DNA from: Eleginops maclovinus
Lineage: Eukaryota; Chordata; Actinopteri; Perciformes; Eleginopidae
DNA length: 64,000 nucleotides
Reading direction: 5' to 3'
Assembly: GCF_036324505.1 (NCBI RefSeq)
Contig: NC_086362.1
Coordinates: forward strand, 4,647,043 to 4,711,042
Positions 1 to 12,367 of this stretch are shown in pieces. Under the pieces are notes generated by a model. That model saw only the letters and a list, made by a program, of their open reading frames with translations. It was not told the DNA's origin and ran no database searches. Within the stretch, counting starts at the first letter, position 1, and each line of letters opens with the position of its first letter. The translations under genes were made by a program, and so were the position numbers.

Positions 1-1079
1 TATCAAGCAGCAAAAAGTTGTTGAAAAACCTGATTGAGTTCATTTACATTGCACATAGAAATAATGTCCATGCTGCCACGTTGTGCAGACCGAGCTCAGC
101 GGGAGCTAACTTTAGGTTTGGCCTGGCGGTTGCTTGCCTTTTGCTCTGTCTGATGAGAAGTGGGGTGTTAGAGGTGGTGGTAGGGCGTAAGGGATGCTAT
201 ACATAGCCTGAGATGGTCTGGCAGTAAAAACAAACAAGGTTTTCTTTCACACACTCCTTTCACTGGGAGAGTTATGAGTCTGGGCCCTATGATGGGGGGG
301 CTTTTTGAGCTGCACAACAGGTGTGAAGCTCGCGCTGCCGGCTTCCTATGTCACCTGATTGGGGCTTACGCATCGCAGTGTCTGTGTAGTTGTCGGCACT
401 CGCGCGATTATCCAGGGAAGTACACGTGGATTAGCGCTCATGGCTGAAGTTCGGTGCTAGCCAGGCACAGAGATACGAGTAGAAACAATCCACTTCATCT
501 GACGCTGATCCCACATCAGCTGGAGATGAGGTTTCCCTGTAGCGGTCAGCTCAAGTTAACGCTGCTATAGAGACCGTCTCTAGGGATGATGAAAAGGGGA
601 CACGCTGGGGGATTGGGCCAAATTAGTCTGGACAGCAGCGGCCCCTTTTATATTAAGCTACCACGCGATACAGGTTTAGAGAGCTTGATAGGAGGTTTAA
701 TCCATTTAGGCCACAAGCAAAGGATGTTGAAGGAGAAATGAAAGAGGTCACTTAATTATGACTGACATCAAGCTATTAAAAGTCAGTGATTAATATGAGC
801 GTCAATGACAAAGAGAACATTGTTTTTGATAAGTTAAGACTCATAATCAATATTAAATCAAGTGCTCGATATGATATGGTTGCTGTTGTGCCCCAGAATT
901 TGGGGGCCCTCTTTTCCCAAAAGCTTTTGGTGCTTCACAAGGACAACTAACATATGATTGTCAAACATGTTCGAATAAAAAACTTGTGCCCTTGCTGTCA
1001 TTTAAGTCCCCCCACTTAGAGTATATAAGTGACAGTTTTCCAGATTCTGAATCAACATTATTACTGATAGCTGACTTAC
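1..1079. other. Netrin intron, no exon seen
   Basis: Lies downstream of the last visible netrin exon (donor at 1074-1079 on the minus strand). I read the minus strand for the expected NTR-domain exon and saw no match. No RNA gene or recognisable repeat. Confidence 0.6.
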
Positions 1080-2737
1080 GTATGCAGGGCCTCAGAGGGG
1101 ACTTGCCCTGTTTGTATCCCGGGGCACAGCGGTTACACCTGAGGCCGGTCACCCCATCTCGACACAGACATTGACCTGATGTCTGGTTACACCAGCGACC
1201 CACGGCTCCCAAAGGATGGCACTGGCATGCTGAAAGGCAGAACAAGGCGAACAGAGAATCATCAAAAATAGGAAGTAAAGTAAAAAGGTATTCTGAAGGT
1301 AGATACAACAACTAGTGTTTTGTGCTTTGGTCCGCTTTTGCATAGCAGGACATGGTCAAAATGGAGATGACGTGTTAGCAAAAAGTGTTATTAACCAAAA
1401 GCACAAATGCAGCAAAATAAGCATGTCACTATTAGGGACGCCTTCAAATTTTGCTTTATGATTTGAGACATGTTCCGATGTACAAATATTGCTTATTTCA
1501 GATTTAAAGAAGTAGTCTGCTTCAGATTCCCAGTAAAGGCCAACCGTAAAGGACTGAAATTGCACTGGGGAGTTTCCACATGCAAATATGTTTCATTTGT
1601 ATACATTTAAAGTAGGCAAGGATATAAACAAGCTTTTTAGGTTAGTGTGCCCTGGCATTGTAGAGTGTCCTGCATCAGGTTGCAACAACAAGGAAGCAAG
1701 TTGAAGATATATTAAGCAAACACATCTGTGACTGTTGCACAAACGACAGTAAACAGGATTAAGAAGACCATCCATCAGTGACAGGACCCGCGTTTAATCC
1801 CGCTTGACAGCATCTGTCCTGAGGGAATGTCCTTGAGCAAAGACCTTGACTAACACCATAAAGGCTATTTTGTGGTTTTCTTGTTGGGTAAACAAATGCT
1901 AATTCCTCCATAGAGCGATGGATGTCACACAATTGCAAGAATGATTTGTTTGCCTATTGGCCATTTGTCTCAATTTCTCAGGGATAGAACATAAAGACCC
2001 TGGATTGACTTTGATCCCTGGTTCTTTTAGCCACCACAGATAAATACCAATAACGCTAATCTGATTCTGTCCCTTAAAGTTGGCTGAAGTGTTGCTGTAT
2101 AATGATTACTGCCTGGATTTGCCGTGGTCCACATTGCAAAGCTTTATATTTACCACTACTATCACAGGATAAGGCCCGATGAGACAAGACGGATGAGAGA
2201 GAGGAAGCCACACTTCAGCAGATCTGTTCACACTCAGGTAATATTTACAGAAATCCTTACAGAGTCCAAACAACCTGACTGGGGAAAATGAGTAATAGGC
2301 CTCAGAAGGGTAACTCAGTGAAACATATCATCGATAAATTAAAGCTGAGATGTAAGCCTGTGAGCGGGAGCATATGAATTTGCTATTGTTTCACGGATAC
2401 AAAGTGCTCAAATATGTTGATATTCAATCATAGCTCGTATTTTTCTTCGTCCCTGTTCGTGTGTCAAGCTCAAAGAGAGCCCATTAACTTCGGATATATT
2501 GGGCTCGTGGTCAATGCAGCATGCCACAGTGTCACAGTCACTTAGGACATGTGACCAGTCAAAGGTCAGGGGTCACGGCAGATGCCAACCAGTGGTAATG
2601 ATTGGGATACAGGTGGCAGCTCAGCGGGGTTTGTGGGTTTTTTGCGTGCGTATCGCTAACAGGAATAGCTGCTGGCTCTCACAATGTAACCACCCCATAA
2701 ACACTTCTGTACGCTTGGACACAGACAGAGTGTGCAT

Positions 2738-2794
<57 letters not shown>

Positions 2795-2927
2795 AGTTCA
2801 GACAGTCAGACATAAACACTGTCACTCACACACTACGATTTGCTTTTCATCTACCAGAAATGCAGTTAGTAAGTTATTCACCCCATGGATGCACAAACAA
2901 GAATACATTTCCTCCTTCCCATTTACC

Positions 2928-3012
<85 letters not shown>

Positions 3013-4918
3013 GACTTACGTTGGCAGGCCTTGCGGTGGTTCATTGGTTTGCTCTGGTCGCGGGTGTATCCGCTCTGGCAGTACTGGCAGTGGCGTCCAG
3101 CCGTGTGGTGCCGACACTTCTGACACACACCTCCGCTGTGCCGGCCCGACTGCTGGAACACCTCCATGCTGAAGCGGCACTTGTTTGAGTGACCATTACA
3201 CTCACAGGCTGGAGAAAGAGGGGGGCATATGGTAAATCCCGATGAAGGAAATCACAAGACCCACTGTTTGGAGAGATAACTTTTGAGTTCAAGGGTTTTA
3301 AAAGATTAGAGAAATGCAGGCATACACAATACAACGTTCAATCATATTTGTCATGAAGAGTACCGTAACCCCACTGATGCTTGGTATACATTTTTTTGTT
3401 GCGTTTGATATATTTACTTGTCATTTTCTATAGTTTGGCAACAGGACGCAGGACTCACCAACACAGGGGTTTGGGTGTGTGGGTGTAGCTCGATGCCACG
3501 GTCTGTCGCAGTAGAAATCCTCACACACATCGCAGTCGGGCCCTGCTGTGTGATGCTCGCACACACACACTGCCTTTCCGGTGTCGTCACGGCGACACTT
3601 GGAAGCGTGTCCATTACATTTACACCTGCCGCCAACTTGCAGGTCCGAAAGCGCCAGAGGAGCTCGGAGAGCAGAGGGTGGGGCCAGCTGCAGATTCCTG
3701 GAGCTTTGTTTTGCGTTGAGGTTATTGTTCCTCCTCTTCCTCAGTTCCCTCCCCCTGTTGTTCCTGCCCCGCCCCTCAACTGTCCAAGTACAACCTCCGT
3801 TGGGACAAGGTAGCCAAGGAGTGTTTTCCTTCTTGCGGCCTCGCCCTCTTGCTTTCCCGCCTTTCTTCGACGAAGTGAGCGTGTCTGTGCTGAAACTATC
3901 CTCGCCTTCTTTGCTGGTCACATTGTGTCCATCTTCGTCTTGCCCTGATTCTTTATAATGACCCCTCCTTGGGTGTTTGTCCACTTTCTCCTCTTTGTTC
4001 CTCCCCCTTATGTCTCTGTCGAAAATTCCCAGTGTATTGTCTGTGCTTAACTTGTCCACCTGATCTCCAGTGCGCCCCTTGTAGCCCGATCTCCACCTCA
4101 GAAGCCCAGTCCCCCTGTCATCTTCTACACTATCCCGCCATCGCACTTCCTCTTTCTTATCAGAGACTACCTTGGGTACTTTGGACACCTGGTGGAAGAC
4201 CACTCGGATGTCTGTGGCCGTCACCCAGTCCTGGAGGGTGTGGCTGTAGTCAAAGTCCGAAGAGGATGGCCGTCCATCCAGGGTGGAGAAGGCTAACACC
4301 ATGCCACCCCTCTGCTTCTGTAAAGGGCGAGGGTCTGAGCAGAGGGGCTCAGTCTCTTGGTGCCGCGTCTGGGCCACTGTCTGGGAGGGCAACCCAAAGT
4401 TTCCAAGGCAGTCGTTGGAGTAGTGCTGCATCGGCCTCCAGGTGCGCCCATGGTCCATGGACTTTAGGATAGAGATGGAGATTGGGTCCGATGGCTCTCC
4501 GTGTTGGCAAAACTGCAAACTTATGTAAGTAATCTCAAAGCGGCGGCCCAGAGGTAGCGTGACGGCCCATTCCCCGGTGTCAGGACCTCCGCGAGCCATC
4601 CAGCAGGTGAGGTTGTGGGGGTTGTGGAGGTCCGTTAAGGTGGTGATGTTGTCGTCATGATCGTGTCCTTGTAGCGAGTGGCTAGCATCCGCTGGGATCC
4701 CATAGGCGGCGTTGATGAACTCTGACAGGCAGTGCCGCGGGCGACCGTCAAGGTAGTAGCAGGGGTCATGGGGCGATGTCCAGCTCAACGGGGTGTGGGA
4801 AAGGGAAGAGGACACGAGGGACGAAGGAAGGAAAAGGAGGAGCAGAAGGAAAACGGGGAAGAAAGAAGTGGATGTGGAAGGGGGAGGGGAAAAGGACAGG
4901 AACATCATGTCATCGAGC
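1080..4918 (-). CDS. Netrin (netrin-1/-3 subfamily, divergent), 5' part; partial, continues off left edge
   Basis: Secreted laminin-related guidance protein. Coding exons run 4918-3459 (acceptor at 4919; ATG at 4908, with a two-codon upstream ORF starting at 4913), 3208-3020 and 1229-1080; splice phases join cleanly. Residues 1-45 are a signal peptide with a poly-Leu core. A laminin N-terminal domain follows (residues about 48-243; [40 protein letters not shown]). Three laminin-EGF repeats come next, starting at [18 protein letters not shown] (residue 421), then [13 protein letters not shown], then [15 protein letters not shown] to the end of the last visible exon. The C-terminal NTR domain is not visible and must lie left of base 1. 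Odd features: the Cys-rich segment that normally follows the FVNAAFG motif is missing, and about 177 charged residues lie between the LN core and the first LE repeat. The repeats resemble netrin-1 and netrin-3 about equally, so I give no symbol. Family assignment is secure; paralogue is not. Confidence 0.93.
2740..3008. repeat. Two (CA)n microsatellites in a netrin intron
   Basis: Tracts of CA at 2740-2791 and 2932-3008. The second ends about 11 bases from the splice donor of the netrin exon 3020-3208, unusually close to a splice site. Confidence 0.95.
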
Positions 4919-7900
4919 CTGTGGAAGATTAAAAAAAAATGACTTTAGGAGGGACCCATGGGAGCTAGATCATAAAACAAAAAACTGCAAGCTGATTGAT
5001 TTATATAAATTGCTTTAAATCCAAAGAAGGAAATATAAGATAGACCACCTGTGCCTTTATTGAAAACACACGATACCAGCTCACTGCACCACTTCAACTG
5101 CACCTTATTGGCTTTCGGTAGATGCCAGTAAAGACCTCATCCCATAAAAATGTAATCTCTCATCTTCACAGTAGTGTGGGCCACCGGTTTGAACCCGTGA
5201 CCATGACAACTTTTAAGAACATATTTGTCTTTAAACTCCCCTCAACCCCGGAGAAGAGTGCGGTTGAAGAAGGACGCACACCCAGCGGGACTGTCTGAAA
5301 TGACAAAAAACATGCCCGACAGCTGGGGCTAAACCCTGAGCTGGACCACATCCATCACGTTTATGGCTCTCCTTTTCAAATCATTTTACCGTCGGTCAGT
5401 GCTGCAGGCGAGCAAGGGGCCTGAGCGTGAGCTGAGGGGAGGAAGAAAAAAGACAGAATGAAATGAGGGGAGGGAAGAAGAGGAGCTGGAGATTAGTCTT
5501 GAGGATGGTAAGAAATGATTTACAGATTTAAAATGTGTGTTCGGCTTAAGCCCCTACATGGATACTTCCGTGGTAAAGACAAACACAGACTTGTATACGT
5601 CCAATCCAAGAACAAATCCCTTCCCGTCTCTTACAACTGGTGATGAGTGTTATTTATTGCTCTGTCAAGATTTGATACCCTGGAGCGTTAATTTTGGCAT
5701 GTGGACAAGACGAACAATGCATTAGCTCTCTCTGGAAAGGAGTGATTTATTGTTTTTACCGCTCACATGAAGCCCTCAAGCACATTCCCAACAAAGGATC
5801 CTTCTTTTTGTTTCTTGCAAAGACAGTTCAACACCTGCTGCTTTTGCTTATTTGATTCTATTTTCTCACTTGAGTGCACTGTCATTTTCTCATCGATAAT
5901 TAGGGTTAGGGTTGCTAACTATTTTACTTCTGCTCTTCCGTCTTCCTGTCAATTTATCACCTGGCCCCTTCATTCTGCTCTGGGAATATTCTTAACTGCT
6001 GTGAGATTGATGATGTCCTAACAAGCGTTTGACACTGACAGCAAAGTCAGCAGGGCTGCATAAACCAAACCCGTAGGAGAGGACGGGGCTGAGAGCTTCT
6101 CCGGCCTCGTCATCCCGCTCAATTAGCCAACGACCGAAATATGAGGCTTCCCTCAGGGACCACACAGCTCTGAGGGGCCTGCGAGGAGGCCGTGGCACTC
6201 CCTCAGCTGCTTTGGACAAACTCCTCCGCTCCTGACCTCCCGAAGCAAACACTTGCTAGAAAGTCGATCCGCCAAATCCTGGTTGAGGACAAAAGCCAAG
6301 ATCAGGCGTATCGGGCGACCCTGTTTTGTGGTGTTGCTACAGGAAACGCTACAAGCAACGAGTGCCGCGACGAGCTGTCAGACTGTGACCTTGGTGCCAT
6401 CGAGCCACATTCCTGGGGTCCGAAATGCCTCGGCCGATCATTCCTGACGTGTCAAGACATGCCCCATGGGAAACTGAACGCACTGATAAAAAGCACGACT
6501 TAGGGATCAGTTGATCCGATGATTAATTAGGTCTCTGGTTTCACTCAGCGTCACAGAGCCGGCTGTATACTAAGACAAGACGGTGTCAAAGATTATAAAC
6601 AGGGTATAGGTTATAAGAGGGGTCTGGGACGTGGTGGAAGGATTCGCTCTGGATGAGGAATGATGACAGGGTAGGCGGGTGGGTTCATGGTTTGGACGTG
6701 TAGAAAGAGGCTGGTTTAACATTCCCATGACATGCACTTGCTCTTGTCTTTGTCACATTACATGACTAATTAAACATAGGCCCATTACAACCACTTTGAT
6801 AAATGGATGCTCATCCCAGAGAGGCCCCTGGGGTTTTTAATGCGCCCCTCTAGGCTAAGACTTTCTCTTCTGCCGTAACTAGATCATCTCTCTGGCACCG
6901 CACTGTAACCCACCGGATATGGTTTCAACGGTTTTTCGCTGCCGCTTTCCATAAATTCACACGGCCAGGGTGTCGGAAGAACATGCTGCGGACTGGCTTT
7001 ATAATTTATCAAGAGCTGCTTGATATTTCCCACCAATTCTTTCATATTGACTACAATTAGCACATGTTTGAAAGAGGCCATCAACCCCTTTTTCTCTCTC
7101 CCAAGCAAACCTCAAATTGAGGCCTAATTTACAAAACACACAACTGTACTTCCATTTGAAAAGCATTACGTTTTGAAGTGACTTGGCAGCAATGTCTGTG
7201 TTTTAAAAAGCTTATACAGCCAAAATAGTGGTAAGATGAGATCAACATCTCCGGCGGGTGATCTTTAGAAGCAGCTATGCTTGGCTGGCAAGGGGCTGGA
7301 AAAATACTTGCTGACAACCTGGGGGCATGTTTACAGCATAGTCGAACAGAGGAGAGCCGAGAGAGCGGCGCTCATGTTCGTGCTCTCCAGTCCCTCTTTC
7401 CTAATACCACTCTATTTCTATTCTTTATTAGGCTGAGGTGTTTCTGATAAATGATCAGGTTGGGAAACAAATCCTTTATGGATTGGTAATAGCTGGAAAA
7501 AAAACAAATGTATGCATATAAATGATCCGTAAAGATTCAACCTACTGGAAGTTTTATTGAATTACAGCTTGAATCAAAAGTGATTTTAAGGGGCTTATTT
7601 GACACAGATTTTATTTTGAATATCAAAGTGAAACCATACCGAAACAAAGCCATCTAGATTAATTGCAAATATAAAGTACTTGTTAACCCCTTAGAGTCGG
7701 TACTATACTACCCGTACTATATTTTATGGTGGGGTTGTTGGATGGAAATTTGATTCCCATGAGAACTAGAAAAGCGATCGGAGAGCATATACTTCTACCA
7801 AGGCCGTTTCCCTTCAGAGAGAAATGATGCGTGTGTCCAACCCGCTCCAACATTTAAAGGGTTCTTCCTTGACCGATGCTACACCCTTCAGCAAAGTTTC

Positions 7901-10757
7901 ATACAAATCTGGTCGGTAGTTTTTCCCTTATCCTTCTGCCAACAAACAAACAAACCAACGGAAAACATACTGGAGAGATAAGAATGATCGGAAATCAGAG
8001 CAAGAAGGAGATCGTTATTAGTCTGTGTGTGGTTGTGTTACCCTATGGTCTTCTACTTAGTGTTAATTGATAACTGCTGTTGTTTTGGGTTAAGTCTTTT
8101 TCTATTTGGAACATCAGAAATTGAGAGTAAAATATCCTCACCCAGAAAGAAAAGAAAGAAGCATTTATTCTCTCTTAATTCCTTTTCAGCTTTTGGAATT
8201 TAGCTAAATTAGGGCTTTATGAAAGAAGAGTGAAGAAACCTGTTGTGTGTGTGTGTGTGTGTGTGTGTGGTTTTCTCTCTTGCTACCTGTTAACTCTTCG
8301 GCCTGTTCACACTTTGGAGCTGTGGGCCTGTCTGGGTCTGGAGCTGCTCTGGTGCGCAGATGAGCTGCATTTGGCCTGTCTCACACAATTTAACATTCCT
8401 CGTCATGGGCAAGCAGCACTGGCCAGCAGGACGGAGGCGAAAATGTTCAATTCAAATCGCTTTCCTACTCAGTGGTGAGTTTCAAACGCCTAATTGTGGT
8501 TTCCACAAATAAACACAGAGACGGTTTCATCTGACTGATATAGTCACCAGGAGGATTACCCAGGATGCTTCATTGCATCTCTGCTCTAAGACACACATCC
8601 TTTAAATAAATATGATCAATTATATAAGCTCTCGCTCTTATAGCCTACATGTTTGAAGCTGAACCAAGGCACCTGTCGGGGCATGTTACCATACTGACAC
8701 CTTTGTTAATTTGCAATTGTCCTCAGCCGGTCAGAAATACAACACTGGGCTTTCGGGGTGAGAAGAGAAAGGCTACGTATGCGGTCTGTATTCTCAAACT
8801 GCATTCCTGCCTGCACAGTTGAAGCCCATCTGTGTGTTATTCCACACGGAGCGGATTCCACAAGTTCTGTTTTAGGTGTAATAATCTAATTTTAGTGGGG
8901 CAGCCCGGGAGGTGAAAGCGAGATACAGCACAAAATGGATTATCACTGATGGTATCTTTAGCTAAAGGCCTCTGTCCTTCACGTTTGCACCTCCAACGAA
9001 ACACCCAGTGGATGTGCGAGGCCCCCAGGAGCCAACTGCACCTCCACACACACATACAGGGTGTCTCTACCTCTTCATCGACTCATAAGCCACTGCTCAC
9101 TTCTTTTTGAATAAAATAACACATGTTACCCACTTGATATTTAAAAGTTTCCTGTCAATCCTCCCCCTCCCCTCTACGGCCTCATACAAGTTGGCAAGAC
9201 GCTCTCCGGCAGATCCAGCTTCAGATGTTGATATTGAAAAACAGATGGAAATTAAATCACTGTGATTTCATGTTGCAGTCACGCCAAAGACAACCTCGGG
9301 AATGATAGAAATAAAAGTAAGGCCCCTGGCTGTAATTGTGTGGCAATTAAATCCACAAAATGTAATACAGGGGGTTAATAAAGAGGAAAAAGGAAACACC
9401 TAAATATTCCAGGGCTGCCCCCTTTTATGAGCACAAAAACTAATAAAAAGCACCCATGATTTTTGTTGGCTAATTAATCATTGAAACATTATAAAAAGGA
9501 AATGCCTGCTTTAAATTAACTCTGAAATTATAACCACCCAGGCACAATAAAGGCCCAACTGTAAAACTGCATTACTTAGAAACGCCATATATCTTTAAAA
9601 AAACAAACAAGTGATTTAATAAAAGGAACATCGGGATTATATGTCTATTAAAGCAAATACGGTATATTTCTCTTGATACATGTTCTGCAGAGGGATTTTA
9701 GGAAAGCTAATCAACTACAGCCGGACCTCAGAAGAAAAACAGCCCGCAGTCACACGCACTTTGCGAGCTGTTGCATTTACTAGACCCGAGAATAATGATT
9801 CACTTGCCCACGGTTCATTAGACATGAATGTTTATCATATTTAGGCTGATTACTTTGGCAACAGCTAACAGGGAAGCCCGCAGTGTAATTGCTCTCAGTC
9901 TGCAGCTAATTGCACTTGTTAGGCACAAATTGGCTGCAGTCAATTTGGCTTTATCTCGCAGAGAGGAACAATAATATTTACAGAGTTACGCTATCGCAGT
10001 TTGATCTGAAAACTTGAGCAGATGTTTTAGTTTACATCTTGATAATAAGAAGTGTATTTGTTTGGCATTAGGGCTTTTATTAGCCAATATAAAGTTGAAC
10101 TAAACAAAGAAAAAAACACGGCTTATTATTGTGTTATGATATTCTTTATTCAATCCGCAACAGTAAAAAAAAAAAGTCAAACAAATGTGCTAATAATTGT
10201 TTATTACAATGTCTTTATTGTGATGAGGCATCACGCATTAACAACGTGTGCAGATAAAGTATTAAAACAAAGGAGTTAAAAGGAAATTCAGTCCTTATTT
10301 TTTTAAGTAAAAGGTCAACTTTAAATGTATTATTCGAATTTATAAAATGCAAGTACAGGAAACGTGTCAATGTCCTCTTTCTTTACTATGGTTAAGTGGC
10401 AAATAAAGTAGTATAGATGTTAATAAACAGATATTTATGTGTTTTAAAATATATAATAACGTAAAATGAAAAGACAGACGCACGTGGACTGAATGTCTTT
10501 TTTAATGTGAGAAAAACAAACATCAGGGTGCTTGGTCCTTTTTTGAAAAATGATTTTATACGTTAGACTAAAAATGCAAAGAGGGTATAAATGTTCATAT
10601 TTTAAGGTCTATACATTTCTGTTATTCCTGCCTTTATAGTTTACCTCGGTGTCAAAAAACGGAAGATCACAGTTTACGCACGAGTCATTACGCGCGTCAA
10701 ATAAAACTTTTCAAACACCTCGAGTACCCAAAGCTGCAAGGAGGAAGGAATAAATGA
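4919..10757. other. Gene-free stretch, probable first intron of netrin
   Basis: No exon or RNA gene recognised. It holds a (GT)n microsatellite at 8244-8270 and an AT-rich block at about 9290-9990 with clustered homeodomain-like cores (e.g. GGCTAATTAATCATT) that could be a conserved regulatory element. The open frames here have no family resemblance and are taken as chance. Confidence 0.45.
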
Positions 10758-10763
10758 GCTCAC

Positions 10764-10950
10764 CATGTGCGTCCCAGTGATTCTCCTTCTCCTCACTTCT
10801 CCGGATCATTTAGAGAAGCGCAGCAGCAAGTGTCCGGACATCCAGCTCCAGCGCGCCTGCGGAGAAGAGCCGAAGACAAAACTACCGAGAGAGAGAAGGG
10901 GCAACACACGGGGCAGTGGGAGGAGGGGGAGGGAGGAGGAAGATAAATTA
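10764..10950 (-). promoter_or_regulatory. Probable noncoding first exon and promoter of the netrin gene
   Basis: A GC-richer island in AT-rich surroundings. On the minus strand a good splice donor (CACATG followed by gtgagc, donor at 10758-10763) ends a 5'UTR-like stretch. That stretch has a short uORF of 11 codons starting MSGHLLLRF. A TATA-like ACTATAAGAAGAG lies upstream near 10972-10987. The netrin coding exon begins with a polypyrimidine tract and acceptor just before its ATG (4919-4935), which requires an upstream noncoding exon. This is the best candidate. The link between the two, and the upstream boundary, are inference. Confidence 0.42.
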
Positions 10951-10989
10951 GCGGGATCAGCTGGGAGGTGCGTCTCTTCTTATAGTAGC

Positions 10990-12317
10990 TGAAGTATAAC
11001 TGAAGTGAGCCAAGTGCTCCCACCTCCAGAGGAGTCACATCCTGCACACAGCACCTCTGACAAACATGGCAAAAAGTATCAAACTCAAACCAAGGCTTTT
11101 TTTTGCCAAGACCAAAACGAAGTGACTGTATATTTTGTGATTTTATGACTTATGAAACATAATATTTAAGGAGAAAAATAAGAAAAACAGAAGAAGTTGT
11201 TCAGTATTTACAACTTTAATTTGTTGCCAGATATTTTGTATTACTTCTGTCACTTTGAACACTCCATGTTGGAAATCACAGTCAATTTTCAACAGGCTAC
11301 ATTATCCTCAGCCAACCACATTTTCTGTTTTTGTCCTAATAATTAAAACATATAAATAAAATAATGATCAAGATAATAAAACAATAATTATGTATCGATC
11401 TGAAGTGGACTATTTTGCATAAGGACAACTTTTCTTTAATACTTCCAACATCCCCAGTACTTACATTCTGTTGAATAGCTGTTTTTATTTGAAGCCCCTG
11501 GAAATATCAAGGAGTTATATTTAATATTTAACAAATGGAAAACATATAAAGTTTGGAGAAACAATGTTTATTCTATGGCAGCTTCATCAGGAATGTAATA
11601 CAATTCCAATGATCCTTAATGCATCTAAACTTAGCTAGAAGAGTTCAGACAGAAATGTAGTTTACAAAATCAAAAAGCTCTCAATTAAAATAAACCTCTT
11701 TGCCTGGAAATGTTCTGTTCATGTAGGATCCTGTTGCACATGATGGGAAGGTAGTTGGTTTTCAGTAACAATAAATACTTCTTCCACATTAAAATCCCTT
11801 GATGGCAACGCTAGTAAAGTTCATTTGAACATAAACCATTAAACCAGTTCCTCGAACACGTTCCTTTGATTTAGAAACAAGTGGATTCTTCTACCTTAAA
11901 GGCAGTTTTTGCTTTTTAAAATAAGACAATAATTTCAAGACTTTGTTCAACATTTAAAGCTCTTTATTTACCTGGTGGAGATCCTCTAAATTTACATTTA
12001 TTGCCACTGGCGGGCAAATTGAGTACAGAGAGGAAATCCAGTTGTAATAGTCTTTTTTTTTTTTTTATCGTCCAGGCAAAGATCTCACTCTGCAGTTTGC
12101 TCCGATTATCCCTCGGTGGACTAAGAAAAACGGTTGAAGTTAATTGGCTGGAGAGGATCGTTCTCAGATGTGAACCAAAACTGATGCAGATGGAAATATA
12201 AGAAAGAGAATCGAGACGGAGGGTGGAGGGAGGGAAGACGCTTGATTGGAGAGGAGGAAACTTTCCCAGAGAAGGCCATAAAATTGATTGATGACTTCCC
12301 CCGAGGAATGTTTCCCC

Positions 12318-12367
<50 letters not shown>

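Noticed and set aside
3969..4472. 167-codon plus-strand open frame opposite netrin
   Set aside because: Antisense to a well-supported netrin exon, with no family resemblance.
5899..5915. Telomere-like TTAGGG units
   Set aside because: Only about two and a half units; too short to call an interstitial telomeric array.
6192..6503. 103-codon open frame on the plus strand
   Set aside because: No recognisable domain, no splice context and no promoter-like sequence nearby.
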